Shown here: piece by piece, positions 36,289-46,577 of the stretch | Layout: each line of letters opens with the position of its first letter | How positions within the stretch are numbered: the first letter of the stretch is position 1 | Assembly: GCF_047511655.1 (NCBI RefSeq) | Contig: NC_133397.1 | Span: 128,300,308 to 128,364,307 of the forward strand | Length of the DNA: 64,000 nt | Direction: 5' to 3' | Origin: Castor canadensis | Taxonomy: Eukaryota; Chordata; Mammalia; Rodentia; Castoridae | Notes under the pieces: generated by a model | Databases searched by the model: none | What the model saw: the letters and a program-made list of their open reading frames with translations, nothing else | Told to the model about the DNA's origin: nothing | Translations under genes and position numbers: made by a program

Positions 36289-36545
36289 CGCCGACCCCGC
36301 CCCCTCGAGCGCGGGCCAATGGCTGGGTCCCAGGGGGAGTGACAGGGGCGGGGCCTGTACCCTGCACTAGAGATCGCCCCACCCCTGCTGCGGGCGCCGG
36401 CCCCGCCCCCGCGAGCGCGGGCCTATGGCTGGGTTCCAGAGGGCGTGACGGGGGTGGGACCTGTGCCCAGCGCGAGAGATTGCCCCACCCCTGCTGCGGG
36501 TGCCGGCCCCGCCCCCGCGAGCGCGGGCCAATGGCTGGGCTCCAG
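36289..36545 (+). repeat. 106-bp tandem promoter units, copy A
   Basis: Units start at 36289, 36395 and 36501 (period 106), the last one partial. Each has a GC box, the segment GCGAGCGCGGGCC and a CCAAT-type site. Unit 1 and unit 3 have GGCCAATGG, but unit 2 has GGCCTATGG, so its CCAAT box is lost. Confidence 0.9.
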
Positions 36546-36757
36546 GGGGGCGGGAGGCGGGACCAGGGGCGTCCGCGGCCGGCGCGGTCCTGGCTGCAGC
36601 AGCTGGGGCGGCGGCGGCAGCTCGGCCGGGCGTCCGCGGGCCGGGAGTGGGGGATGGGGGTGGCGAGCTCCAGGCCGCAGCGGCGGCGGCGACGGCGGCG
36701 GTGAGTGTCCGGGACGCGGGATGGAGCCCCGCGGTGAGTGAGGGGCTGCGGCGCTCG
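36395..36757 (+). repeat. Duplicated promoter/first-exon core, copy A
   Basis: Aligns without gaps to 44571-44933 at a constant offset of 8176. By eye I count about 9 substitutions in 363 bases. Similarity stops after GGCGCTCG at 36757: copy A continues GGGGTGGGACC, copy B continues TTGCAGCCGCGG. The block includes two tandem promoter units, the CGG-rich tract and both splice donors. Confidence 0.92.
36600..36733 (+). other. Candidate non-coding first exon A (start unknown)
   Basis: The GC-rich stretch ends in two consensus donors: GCG|GTGAGTGT with the GT at 36701, and GCG|GTGAGTG with the GT at 36734. The left boundary is nominal because no start site can be read from the sequence. Its CGG tract (36681-36701) is interrupted by a CGA triplet. 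Confidence 0.4.
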
Positions 36758-37300
36758 GGGGTGGGACCGTGCGGACAGACCCCGGCAGTCCCTGCGCCCC
36801 GTACTCGTGGCCTCCCGGCGGAATTCGGGGTCTTAGACCCTCCCCCGGGTTGGGGGGGGTGGGGCCTCCCTTGTCACTTGGCTAGGTGTGACAAGAGCAG
36901 AGGTCAAGGGTGAAGAGCGGAGCTCCTCCGGTCGCACGCACCCCAGGGTGCGCGGGGACCCGTGGGGGTAAAAGTGTCCCCGTGTCACTCCCCCGCGTGC
37001 TGCCCCTGCGTCCTGGGCACCTTTCCGCACTGTGGCCCCGGGGCAGAACGGGAACTGACAAGCTGGGAGACAGCAGTGACTCCAGGACAGCCCAGAGGTC
37101 CCTGGGACACGTGTCCCTAGGGGTCTGGGGCCGGGGGTGGCCCAGGACAGGACCCTGTCTGGGATGGCAATCTGGTGACCCCAGGAGGGCTTTCTTGGGC
37201 CTAAAGCCACCAGCCCCGGGCCATCCGCGTCCTACATGGGCCAGGTCACGTTTTCACCCGGCCTCTGCAGGGGCGTAGGGTGGAGTTGTCGTCCCCCCCA

Positions 37301-39030
37301 TGGCTTTGGAGGTCTCTAACGGCCTCTGCTGGGGGTCTTTGGGGGAACTGGAAGGGCCAAGCAGCTTTTGTTCTAGGCTTACCTTTTTTCTGCCCTCCTA
37401 GTTGGGGATTGCATTCACTTCATTTTTTTTGGGGGGGCGGGGGGGGATCTTCCCTTTCAGGAAAAGGTATTCAGGATTAGACATGAAGGTGAATATTTAG
37501 AACGAATATGCAAATCTCAGCGCTTGGGGGCCTTGGAGATTTGGGTTCTTCTGAGAGTGCTTTAGGTAATTTGGCAGAAATGCCTCCTCCTTAGGCCCTC
37601 CTCTGTAGGGCCCCCAGAGAGGAACCTGCCTCTTAAGTCTTAGCTTCGCAGGACCTGTAGGTCTGTACTCAGCGTTTTGAGCTTAGTGAACTTGAAGAGA
37701 GTAAAAAAACGTCTTAGTCCCTAGATTGTCGGGAAATAGAACTTTGAGAAGATGGAAACACGATTCAGTGAAGGCATGTGGCAGGTCATTCCCACTCTGC
37801 CTAAAGTAGCACTTCCCCTCCAGGTGCAGGAGCCCCCGACCTGGAAATGGGCTCTACAGCATGTGCTCTTGGTTCCAGGGGGTGGTACCACCTTGAATAA
37901 AGCTGGTGCCCTGGTACCTTGGAAGGATTTTCATTCTTGTGCCAGTGGTAATTTATTCAGCATTCTCTCAGAAGATCCACAGGGTCCCGTAGAGGCTAGA
38001 CAGCCCTGTCCAACCTTTCCATGTGTTGGGTAGCAATAGACAGCAGTATAGACGAGGTAAGGGCCAAAGCCTAAGTCAGGGCCCAGGGTCCTGGAGGGAA
38101 GCACGGTGAATGCCCTGCGGGGTGGTTATTTTCAGTGGAGGGAAGGAAATGGTTTCTTGGAAGCAGTGTTTTGAGTGAGTTTGAAATCACAGAAGGCAGA
38201 GAGCCCTCCCAGGCAGAACTGCTGGTTATCCCTAACACAGGCCAGGATGTCACTATTCCTGCCTGCCTGTTGTTCTGAAGTTCTGAAGCCTGTTTTGTTT
38301 TTCTTTTCTCACTCACCTCCATTGTGGTGATGAGCCACTCAGAGAGGCACAGTCAGATGAAGAGAGACAGGGAAGGGGAAGGTTCCGAGCATGTTCTGCT
38401 GTGATGGAGACTTGTGCAGGTCTCCGTTTTCTTCTTCATCTTCATTACTGCTGTGAGCAGATGAGCACCTTGCTCAGAGGCAGACGTCAGGTGATACTGC
38501 CTTCAGAATAAAGTTTTGTTTTTCTTAGAAAATTTTCCAGTATGTCTGCTGAGATATTGTTCAAATACCACCGCCTTCCTTTCTAAGAAGAGGAAGCTAT
38601 TTTAACATGTTTTTAAACAGTAGGGAAAGAGTAAGTTGGGTTTCACAGACAGTTCAGACAGAACCTCCCGTAATTTCTCTCCTAATTTATCTGATTTTCA
38701 TTGAGCACCAGTGTGACGTCAGATTTGTGGTGAGATTTGTATGTAGCTGGCTGGCTTCCAGGGGACATTGAGATTGAGTGAGCCCCAAACACATATTACA
38801 TCTGTGCTTCGCTGGGGAAAGGAGGAGAGCTGAAGGGAACAAGAGTGTGGGGTTGGCGGGAGGTTCTTGAGAATCCAGAGTAGACTGGGAGACAGACTCA
38901 TGAATTCATTATAGAAAATGTCAAACACTTTTGAAAGCAGACTGCATAATATAAGAATCCCTCTAAACACAACCTCAGTTTCAGTTTCAAAAATTATCTA
39001 CTCACGATCAACCTTAGTTTTTTTTTCTTC
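37301..39030. other. Non-coding, nothing recognised
   Basis: About 1.7 kb between the two islands with a G-run near 37429-37446. If promoter A is used this is intron 1. Otherwise it is intergenic. Confidence 0.5.
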
Positions 39031-39034
39031 TTTT

Positions 39035-39110
39035 TGGCAGTACTGGGATTGAGCCAGGGCCTCAAGCATGCTAGGCCAGCACCTTATCACTGAGCTACAA
39101 CCCCCAACTC
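39035..39110 (-). repeat. ID-family SINE, antisense
   Basis: GGCAGTACTGGGATTGAGCC, AGGGCCTCAAGCATGCTAGG, then CTGAGCTACAACCCCCAACT: a clear reverse ID with a T-rich tail side at 39018-39034. Confidence 0.88.
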
Positions 39111-39123
39111 ATTCTAAAAACTT

Positions 39124-39236
39124 TATTTTGAGACAGGGTCTTACTGAGTTGCCCAGACTAGCCTTGAACTTTCAATCCTCCTGCCTCAGTCTCCCAGGTA
39201 GTTTAGGATCACAGGGTACATCACATACTCAGCCAC
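39124..39236 (-). repeat. B1-like SINE, antisense
   Basis: TTTTGAGACAGGGTCTTACT, GAGTTGCCCAGACTAGCCTT, GCCTCAGTCTCCCAGGTAGT. It is adjacent to the antisense ID element just left of it. Confidence 0.87.
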
Positions 39237-40319
39237 TCTTCTTAGCACTACATTCCCCTTCATTTAGCCCTCCACAATATTTTGAAGCAAATTCCAGACA
39301 TCACATTACTGTATACAGAAAAATTTTCTTTTGGGTATATTTCCCAAAAGAAAGGTTGCTTATTTGCTGTTAAGTAAAATACCAGCATCAGCATCATCCA
39401 GTATTCAGTCATTGTTCACATTGTAGGGCTTTTTTTTTTTTCAGTTTGTTTGAATCGAGGTCCAAATAAGTCTGCACACTGTAATTGGTGCGATATATAT
39501 ACATAGACATATATACATAATTTCTATAGATAATAAAACACTAAGCATATACTTTGAGCAAGTTTTGACATTGTATGCACTCATGTAATCATTCCCATAA
39601 TAAAAATACAGAACATAAAAACTCCTTCATGCTCACCTGGTCCCCCACACCTGCACACCACCCTGTCCCCAGGCAGCCAGTGATACATTTTTTTGTCAGT
39701 AAAGATTGGCTTTTACATTCTCTAGAATTTCATATAAATGGAATCATATTATTTGTATATAATTGTATATAATTGCATTACTTACATATATTTTGCCTGG
39801 CCACTTCTATTCAGCGTAGTGGTTTTGAAATTCATGGATGGTGTCTTGCTATGTTGTAGAGAGTTTTTGTTGATATTTTTCACTGTGGCACTACCACACC
39901 TTGTTTTCCACTTACCTGTTGATGGACGGTGGATGGTTTCCAGGTTTTGACTGTCATGGAAAAACATTGTGAATAACGTAAACAAGTGGTGGAGTGAATG
40001 TATGCTGCAGCACAGTTACTGGCTCTGCACCTCAGGACACGCAGTTCTTTAGGCCAGCTGAAATTGAATTCCTGTGACTGTGAAGGGTTTCCTCTCTGAT
40101 ATTAGTGCTGTTCAGCCCCATTTCACGTGCTCACTGCCCAGGGGGTAGTGCCTTTGTGAAATCTCTCTTCACTTTATTGCTTGGTGTCTTATTGGTTTCT
40201 TTGTTTTCTTATTTATTTGTAAGAGTTCTTGAAATAATGTGGATATAAATCCTCTGTCAGATATTTTTTCTCTTAAGTTGTGGCTAGCATTTCATATCTT
40301 AGCACAATTTTTCAAAGTA

Positions 40320-40540
40320 CAAGTTTTAGTTATTTTTTATTTTATCATTTTTACATCTACTTACATGTGTGTACATTGTTTGGGCCACCTTCCCCCTCCC
40401 CCCTCCTCACCATTATGCCCCCCCTCATTTTGTTGAAGAGAAAACATAGGAGATAATGAGAAAGACACAGCGTTTTTGCTAGTTTAAGATAAAGACAGCT
40501 ACACAGAGAGATTCCTAGCGTTGCTTCCAGAAAGGACAAG
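40320..40540. mobile_element. Unclassified insertion inside the L1
   Basis: Breaks L1 continuity between the AAATCCTCTGTCAGATATT and TTTTGTCAGTGTTTTCTCTT segments. Contains CTACTTACATGTGTGTACAT, TTTGGGCCACCTTCCCCCTC, and GAGATAATGAGAAAGACAC followed by CACAGAGAGATTCCTAGCG. I do not recognise the family from memory with confidence. Boundaries are approximate. Confidence 0.45.
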
Positions 40541-40619
40541 TTTGAAGTTTTGTCAGTGTTTTCTCTTATGGCTCTTGCTTTTCTGAGTCTAAGAAATCAC
40601 TCCGTATATTTCTTGACAC

Positions 40620-40800
40620 TTTTCTTAAAGAGGACCAAATGGTAACTATTTTAGGCTTGCAGACTATACTTCTCTATTGAGCCTTGCTGCTGTAGATCAA
40701 AAGCAATTATACACACTACATAAACATGGCTGCCTCCCTCAAACAAACAAACAAACAAACCCTTCATTTGTAAAAACAGGCAGCTGCCTAAATTCAAAGA
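40620..40800. mobile_element. hAT-Charlie-like DNA transposon relic (MER family)
   Basis: AACTATTTTAGGCTTGCAGA, CTATACTTCTCTATTGAGCC, then CATTTGTAAAAACAGGCAGC match the order of a common non-autonomous mammalian hAT element (segments about ATTTTAGGCTTTGCGGGCC and ATTTACAAAAACAGG). It holds a (CAAA)n run at 40741-40762. Confidence 0.6.
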
Positions 40801-41580
40801 TTGATAGTGTTAGATCTTAGGGTTAGGTTTATGGTACATGTTGAGTTAATTTCAGGGTCATTATGAAACAAGGTTAAAGTTCACTCCTAGGACAAACTCC
40901 TAGGACAAACTATTCTGAGCCATGGTGTTGTTGGTTTTGACTCGCTAATCCTGTATTGAGGAATTCATCTGTAACTTTCCTGTAGCATTTTAGGTTTTTA
41001 TATCCTGGTAATGCTGCCTCCCAATGAACTGGAAGGTTCCTGCCTCCTCTGTTTTCCAAGACTTTGTGTAGGGTTGTTTTTTTTTTTTTCCTTTGTGGTT
41101 CAGTGGATTTACTGATCAAGATTTACAGTTTTTTTTTTAATAGGAAGTTTTAAATTATGAATTCAGTTTTTTAGAGTGTACAGGGCTGTTTAGACTTTCT
41201 CTTTCATCTGGGTTGTACTGCACAATGAAGTTTTCCACTTCATTTGAGATGTGGAGTTTATTGCATGGAGTTGCTTATAACCTTCTCAGACGTTCCTTCC
41301 TTCATTCATATTAGCAGTTCGTGTTTGCTCTTCTTACTGCTTGATCAGTCTAGCTAGAGGGTTTATCAGCTGATCTTTTCACACAACCTGCTTTTGGCCA
41401 CATTGATTGTTCTCTATTGCCTATTTTCTACATCATTGATCTCTGCTCTTATATTATTTCCTTCCTTTTATTTACTTTGGGTTTAATTTGCTCTTTGTTT
41501 CTAGGTTCTTAAAGCAGAAGCTTGGATCACTGATTTTAGACCTTTTTTTAACATAAATCACCTAAAATTATATTTCTCTA

Positions 41581-42365
41581 ACTATGACTTTTACTGTGTA
41601 ATTTCCACGTTGTGTGTGCTCACGTGTGTGTGTTAGTGGGTGTTAAGCCCAGGGCCTCCTTCATGTTAGGTGTACACAGGGCATGCCCTTCTGGCGTCTT
41701 CTCATGGGTGTCAGAAGGTCATTCTACTCTGTGGCCAGTGAGAACTCAGGTATCAAATCCATGTTGGGCACCTTGGAGTTGTTCAGCTGCAGCTTCTTTG
41801 AAATTCTTTGCCCATCCTCGTGGAGTTTTGCATCTTAGTGATCAGAGAGAATTAAGGAATTCCCTACACAAACTCCTGAGCTCTTCCTCTCTGCTTAATG
41901 CCTGCTATCTGTCTTGCAAAGCCTGGCTACCCTAATATCCTGAAACTAAGATCCTAGTCTGCTCAGTGTAGCAAGGGTGTGTGTGACACTGGTTGGCTTC
42001 CCTCTTCCAATGCCATGGTCTAGAATGTGCCTTTAGGCAGAGAGTTGGAGCTAGTAGACTTACCTCACTGGCTTGTGACTGCATCTCTGAGATGCCAGTC
42101 TTGTGCTCTGTGCAGTCCAATGTCTGAAAACAATACATATTTTGTCAGCTTTCTAGTTGTTTACTGCAGAAGGGTAAGTTTGGTCTTATTCACTCCTTCA
42201 CTTGACATATCTTTTAAGGATGTTTTATATTTAGAGATTTTTTTCTTCCTGTTTCCTGACAACTTTTCTGTTGAAGAAATCATGCTATTTGTCTAAAGCG
42301 ACCCCCAGGTGGGTTGTACCAACGGCAGCCTGTGACTCATTGAACATGTCTCTGTCCTGTAGTTG
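41581..42365. other. Non-coding, weak SINE scrap only
   Basis: At 41625-41675 GTTAAGCCCAGGGCCTCCTT resembles a piece of antisense ID. The 107-codon frame at 41612-41935 has no recognisable protein features. Confidence 0.4.
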
Positions 42366-42369
42366 GAGC

Positions 42370-42610
42370 TCAAGTAGTGCATCTGGACCTTGGCACTGTT
42401 GGCCATTTGGGGCTGGGTAATTCTTCAAGGCCGTGGCTCTCCTGTGGGACTGGCTACTGGCAGCGACCAGTCTCTGTCCACTAGGTGTCAGCAGACCCCT
42501 TCCTCATTGTGTCAACGGAAAATGTCTCCAGACCTCTCCAGATGTTCTTACCCAGGTTCTGCCATCAGAGTAGTCCCCTCAACTGCAGAACCAATGTCAA
42601 GAGTATGAAG
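42370..42610. mobile_element. Non-autonomous DNA transposon relic (MER-type)
   Basis: CTTGGCACTGTTGGCCATTT, GGTAATTCTTCAAGGCCGTG, GTCCACTAGGTGTCAGCAGA and GGAAAATGTCTCCAGACCTC follow in order a widespread mammalian MER repeat (segments about TTTGGCACTATTGACATTTT and AAAATGTCTCCAGACATTG). The exact subfamily is uncertain. Confidence 0.6.
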
Positions 42611-43780
42611 ACATCTGTCTAGCAAAATTATCCATACAGATGGCCTCACTGCTGCAGGTAGAAAGGGCATGATCTATTCACCGACACCAGGCACATTTAG
42701 AGAACAAAAGAAGAAAATTTTAGGAGTGTGTAAATGGAGGCTGCACAGAGTTTCACTCAAAAGGAACATGGAGAGGATATGGATTTCCACTCGAGAAGTA
42801 AAAATACTAGACAGTGGTAATATAAAGTGGTAGAAATGCAAGTGATTTCCTTCCACTTAGGGAGGGGTTGCTTCCAGATATGTTTTTCTGCAACCTGTTA
42901 ACATTTTAAGATGTTGAACTTCTGTAAACATACAATAATAGTTTTACTTTTGGGGCGGGGGTGAACTTTATTATAATTTTATTATAAACCAAGAATTTTG
43001 GACTTGCAGATTAGGTATTCTTTACAATAATGTACTTTTCATACTTAACATTTGTGTGATATAAAATTACTTTAAACAAAATCTGGAAGGATTTATAAAA
43101 ATAACCCTTTTAATTTAACAGTGAACTGCCACTCACAAATGTCATCATGCTCTGGATGAAGAATGGCAGATAATGCTGTTTTCAGAACACATAAGAACTG
43201 ACACTGAGAGTCAGTTTCCCTTAGTACCCTGCTTGTAATCCACCACCATGGAGTCAGGTCTCTGCACATTAGTTGGCTCTTTGGGGTGGTTTTGAGGCAG
43301 ATTTGTTGGGAGTAAGCCAGAGCAGATACAGGGACACACTTGAGTTTCTCCAGCTCCCCAGGGGTTGCCCTGTCCCCCACTGTCCTTAGCCTTTAGTGGT
43401 GTATCATTCTCCCCCAGGGTCATTTGAAGGAACTTTGGTTCCTTGTCTTCTTTGGTCTTTTCTTGTGTTTGTCCATTCCCTCCACAATGTCTGCCTCTCT
43501 CCTTAACACCTACCTCTCTGTCTCTTCTTTAACTGCTTTTTTCCTCCCTCCCTTTGTGCTCTTTCTGGCTCTGTCTCACCACGCACTGTTCTCTGCGCCA
43601 GGAACTTGTTCATTTTCTTGTTAGTGACATAGCCAACCCCATTTTAATCAGGAACACAATCTTCTTTATTAAGGGGAATGGCAGATAAGGGCAAAAATAA
43701 TTACATGTTTTCAAATAGACGTAAGTAGGTGTTTGAGTAAAGGACCTCCTCGCCTTTCCGGCGAGAACCCTTGTTTATGA
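42611..43780. other. Non-coding, nothing recognised
   Basis: About 1.2 kb before CpG island B with short shadow ORFs only. Confidence 0.5.
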
Positions 43781-44521
43781 CTTGACTGCAGCTGCTGTCT
43801 GTCCTGCAGCCCCTTTGCCTGAGGACTGCTGTCCTGGTCACCTTGCTTCACTTGGGCAGCTCAATCCCTCGGCGAGTCTGGTCCGCGCTCTTTCTCGGTG
43901 CAGTCCCAAGGCTTCGGGAGCATGTGTGGCACCCCTCGCCATTGTGTTTTCGTGGTCTGAAAACCCCAGTGTGGCGCTAAAGCAACCGGGGAACCCCCGG
44001 TTCTCAAGGCCACCTGAGGGCAGGCTTTCCTCCACGGCTGAGGACGAGGCGTGTCCTTGTCCGTTGTGGGCTGTGCATGCTGTGGCAATTTCTGTGTCTA
44101 CGCGAGGGTGTGCCGGGCCCCCCGTCCCCCTCTCCTGGACTCTTCCTGCATGCGGTCTTCTGTGCCCCCCGCACCCCCGTCCCCCGCCCCGTTCCCCGCC
44201 CGTTCCCGGCGCCCGCCGTGTCTGGCCCAGCCCCGAGCGCAGCCGCACGCCACCGTCCCCGCGCTCCCGCCGACACCGGACCTCCCTCTCGGCCCCTTTC
44301 TTTCCGAGGGGTTTGAGAACGCGCCTGGAGAGGATCAGGGCCGCTGGCTGCTGCACTTGACCTGTGGAGCCTCTTCCCTCCCTCCTGGTCCCAAGAGGGG
44401 CCTCCCGGGAGACGCCATTAGCGCGTCAGTGGTCAGCTACCCTTCCCTATGCCCGGCGGACCCCGCACTTCCCGCGACACTAGGGTCCCCCGGACCGCCG
44501 GCCCTGCGCCCGCGAGCTGCG

Positions 44522-44721
44522 CGCCGGCCCCCCCCCCGCGAGCGCGGGCCAATGGCTGGGCTCCAGGGGGCGCCGGCCCCGCCCCCGCGAGCGCGGGCCA
44601 ATGGCTGGGTTCCGGAGGGCGCGACGGGGGTGGGGCCTGTGCCCAGCGCGAGAGATCTCCCCACCCCTGCTGCGGGTGCCGGCCCCGCCCCCGCGAGCGC
44701 GGGCCAATGGCTGGGCTCCAG
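44522..44721 (+). repeat. Tandem promoter units, copy B
   Basis: Three starts of the same unit: 44522 (short, 49 bases), 44571 (106 bases) and 44677. All three keep GGCCAATGG, an NF-Y-type CCAAT box, next to GC boxes. The first unit lacks the second half that the equivalent unit in copy A retains. Confidence 0.9.
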
Positions 44722-44933
44722 GGGGGCGGGAGGCGGGACCAGGGGCGTCCGCGGCCGGCGCGGTCCTGGCTGCAGCAGCTGGGGCGGCGGCGGCAGCTCG
44801 GCCGGGCGTCCGCGGGCCGGGCGTGGGGGATGGGGGTGGCGAGCTCCAGGCCGCAGCGGCGGCGGCGGCGGCGGCGGTGAGAGTCCGGGACGCGGGATGG
44901 AGCCCCGCGGTGAGTGAGGGGCTGCGGCGCTCG
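44571..44933 (+). repeat. Duplicated promoter/first-exon core, copy B
   Basis: Gap-free partner of 36395-36757. Differences seen by eye: an intact CCAAT box in the first unit, GAGATCT for GAGATTG, GGGCGTGGG for GGGAGTGGG, an uninterrupted CGG tract, and GTGAGAG for GTGAGTG at the first donor. Confidence 0.92.
44760..44909 (+). other. ARHGAP29: Candidate non-coding first exon of ARHGAP29 (start unknown)
   Basis: GC-rich 5' UTR candidate ending at either of two donors: GCG|GTGAGAG (GT at 44877) or GCG|GTGAGTG (GT at 44910). Seven uninterrupted CGG triplets occupy 44857-44877. An ATG at 44897 lies just before the second donor, and one at 44830 before the first. Both would give short upstream frames that end in exon 2, so the main start remains 48511. 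The left boundary is nominal. Confidence 0.5.
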
Positions 44934-46537
44934 TTGCAGCCGCGGTCTGGACTCGGAGTCGTCGCCGAGGGGCGCACCGGGGGCGGGTGGTGACCGTAGA
45001 CCGGGCGGGTAGCGCGGACCCCGCCGCGCAAGGCGAGCTCTGCACCTGCCGTGCGTCCTTCTCACGAGGGGACGCGGGCTCCGACGCCCGGGCAGCGCGG
45101 TCCCTCCGCAGCCGTCGCGGCGCCTCCCCGGCGCTGCAGGGTTTCCGTCGGTGCTAGGAGGGTTGTCAGTCTTCCGGAGGCCCCCAGCTCGGGTTCGGGG
45201 GTGCGATGGGTCTATTTAGCGCTTTCTGGAGGAACTCCAGTGTCGCGGGCACCGGGCGGCCAGGAGAACTGGCCTAACCCTCTCCGAGGGGAGGCTTGTC
45301 CTGCAGGCGGGAAGCTCCTGTACCCTGCTCCTATCCCTGTGCCCTTGTCCTCCGCAGGCTCGACTCCTCCCTGGCCCCGTCCTTCCCGCGGGATGGGACC
45401 GCGCTCCTGGCACAGTGTCGCTGGGCTGGTCCGGGGAGCCCGCCCGCCCGCCAGGAATGCCAGACATTCTGGGGGCGTGGGAGGCTGGGCAGATCCTCGT
45501 TTCTGAGAGAGCTGGGTTGAAACTGCATAGGAATGAAGTGCACGCGTGGTGCATGCCTTTAGACATAGCTTGCGTGCTGTTGATAAAACCGTTTCTGACA
45601 TGTGCCTGCCCTGTTCTTATGGGGAGTGCCTTTGAAAGTATGATTGAAGACCTTCAGAATGAAATCTTCTGGGTTTTTTTTTTTTTTTTTTCAGTATCTT
45701 TAAATAGAGTTTACCAAGTCAGAAATGGTGCTGAAATAGCAGATTTCTGAAATCTGCAACTTTTCCTCAAGTAGAAATAGTAAGATGGGAATTGTTAAGT
45801 ACAGATGTTTGGGGCAATTGTGCTTTGTGCTTTACTGCCTAAAATGAAAATACTTCTGTAATGTACGTTATGGACTGTGTGCCTGGGTCAGTGGACATTT
45901 GATTGTCACAGGATAGTGAAGTCTTGGAAAAGCCACTTTTCAGAAGACTAGGAAGTTTGCCACAAATACTTTGCTCAGAGATCTGTTTGCACAGTTCAAA
46001 CGTGACTTGGAAGCATGTTTGTAGGTTTCCACGTGGTTAGTTCAGCTTCTGGACTTTTATCCAGTCCTGTTCTTCTTGTTCACAATCTACAGATGTAGGG
46101 AAGCCACCGTTTGTTGATTACTTAAGAATGTTCACAAACAATTTCCCACATTAAAGTACTGTCATAATGATGGGTGATAGTCTTCATGCCATGGGCTGAG
46201 TGCTCTCCATGCATTAGTACCTAATTTAATTAAATTGCCAGATGCAGTCTGTTATTAGCTGCATTTTATGTTGCCACTAACTAGTGAATGTTCATTTTGG
46301 CACATGGGAAAGTAGTGTATATGGTCTTGAAAGGTGTATATAGTGCAAACTTTCTCATTATCAGAGTTCGGGTGTGAAAGCTTGGTTCAAATTTGCTATT
46401 CTGAACATCTTTTCAATTGCAGTGTTTCCTGCTTTTAATTTTAAATGTGAAAAGTAGTAAGAACTATTTGACAAAATTAGCACATTAATCATAATACTCA
46501 CTAGAGGTAAAATATTGTTTAATGTCTCTCCCCTTCC

Positions 46538-46539
46538 CT

Positions 46540-46574
<35 letters not shown>
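46538..46574. repeat. (GT)n microsatellite
   Basis: About 17 uninterrupted GT units, likely length-polymorphic. Confidence 0.95.

Positions 46575-46577
<3 letters not shown>

Larger units (their letters stand above)
36166..37300 (+). promoter_or_regulatory. CpG island A, candidate alternative promoter of ARHGAP29
   Basis: Abrupt rise in GC and CpG after about 36170, falling off near 37300. It contains three CCAAT-type segments within 106-bp tandem units, many GC boxes (GGGGCGGGG, CCCCGCCCCC) and no TATA box, which fits a housekeeping-style NF-Y/SP1 promoter. Two good splice donors follow a CGG-rich tract. A 363-bp core is shared with CpG island B. Its position 11.7 kb upstream of the first coding exon fits an alternative first exon. 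Whether it is transcribed cannot be told from sequence. Confidence 0.6.
39440..41580 (-). mobile_element. Old L1 LINE, minus strand, with nested insertions
   Basis: Read on the + strand this is the ordered reverse of an L1. The 3' UTR and C-terminal side come first: TCATATAAATGGAATCATAT; CCTGTTGATGGACGGTGGAT; AAATCCTCTGTCAGATATT. The ORF2 reverse-transcriptase region follows: TTATCAGCTGATCTTTTCAC; CATCATTGATCTCTGCTCTT; TTTACTTTGGGTTTAATTTG. Multiple stops and gaps make it inactive. It is interrupted by an unknown insertion near 40320-40540 and a hAT-like scrap near 40620-40800. Confidence 0.85.
43780..45520 (+). promoter_or_regulatory. ARHGAP29: CpG island B, probable main ARHGAP29 promoter
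   Basis: About 1.7 kb of GC- and CpG-rich DNA ending 3 kb before the first coding exon. It has CCAAT boxes in three tandem units (44522, 44571, 44677), several GC boxes and no TATA box. A CGG tract and two splice donors sit at 44877 and 44910. The position and orientation of the donors fit the transcription start and non-coding first exon of ARHGAP29. Long open frames on both strands here (up to 288 codons, rich in R, P, A and G) are the expected by-product of stop-poor GC-rich sequence, not genes. The left third (43.8-44.5 kb) has no match in island A. Confidence 0.78.

Noticed and set aside
36339-36913. Open frames of 98-137 codons in CpG island A
   Set aside because: Same cause. They repeat the frames seen in island B because the underlying DNA is duplicated.
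43838-44356. Divergent minus-strand gene at island B
   Set aside because: CpG islands can drive divergent transcripts, but there is no recognisable protein or splice pattern on the minus strand here.
44051-44917. 288-codon open frame in CpG island B, with 172-210 codon frames on the opposite strand
   Set aside because: Rich in R, P, A and G on both strands at once, with no domain. Long frames are expected in stop-poor GC-rich islands, and they span the promoter and splice donors.
36395-44933. Direct repeats as LTRs of a provirus
   Set aside because: No TG...CA ends, primer-binding site or gag/pol sequence between them. The repeats contain a CpG-island promoter and the interior holds old L1 and hAT relics.
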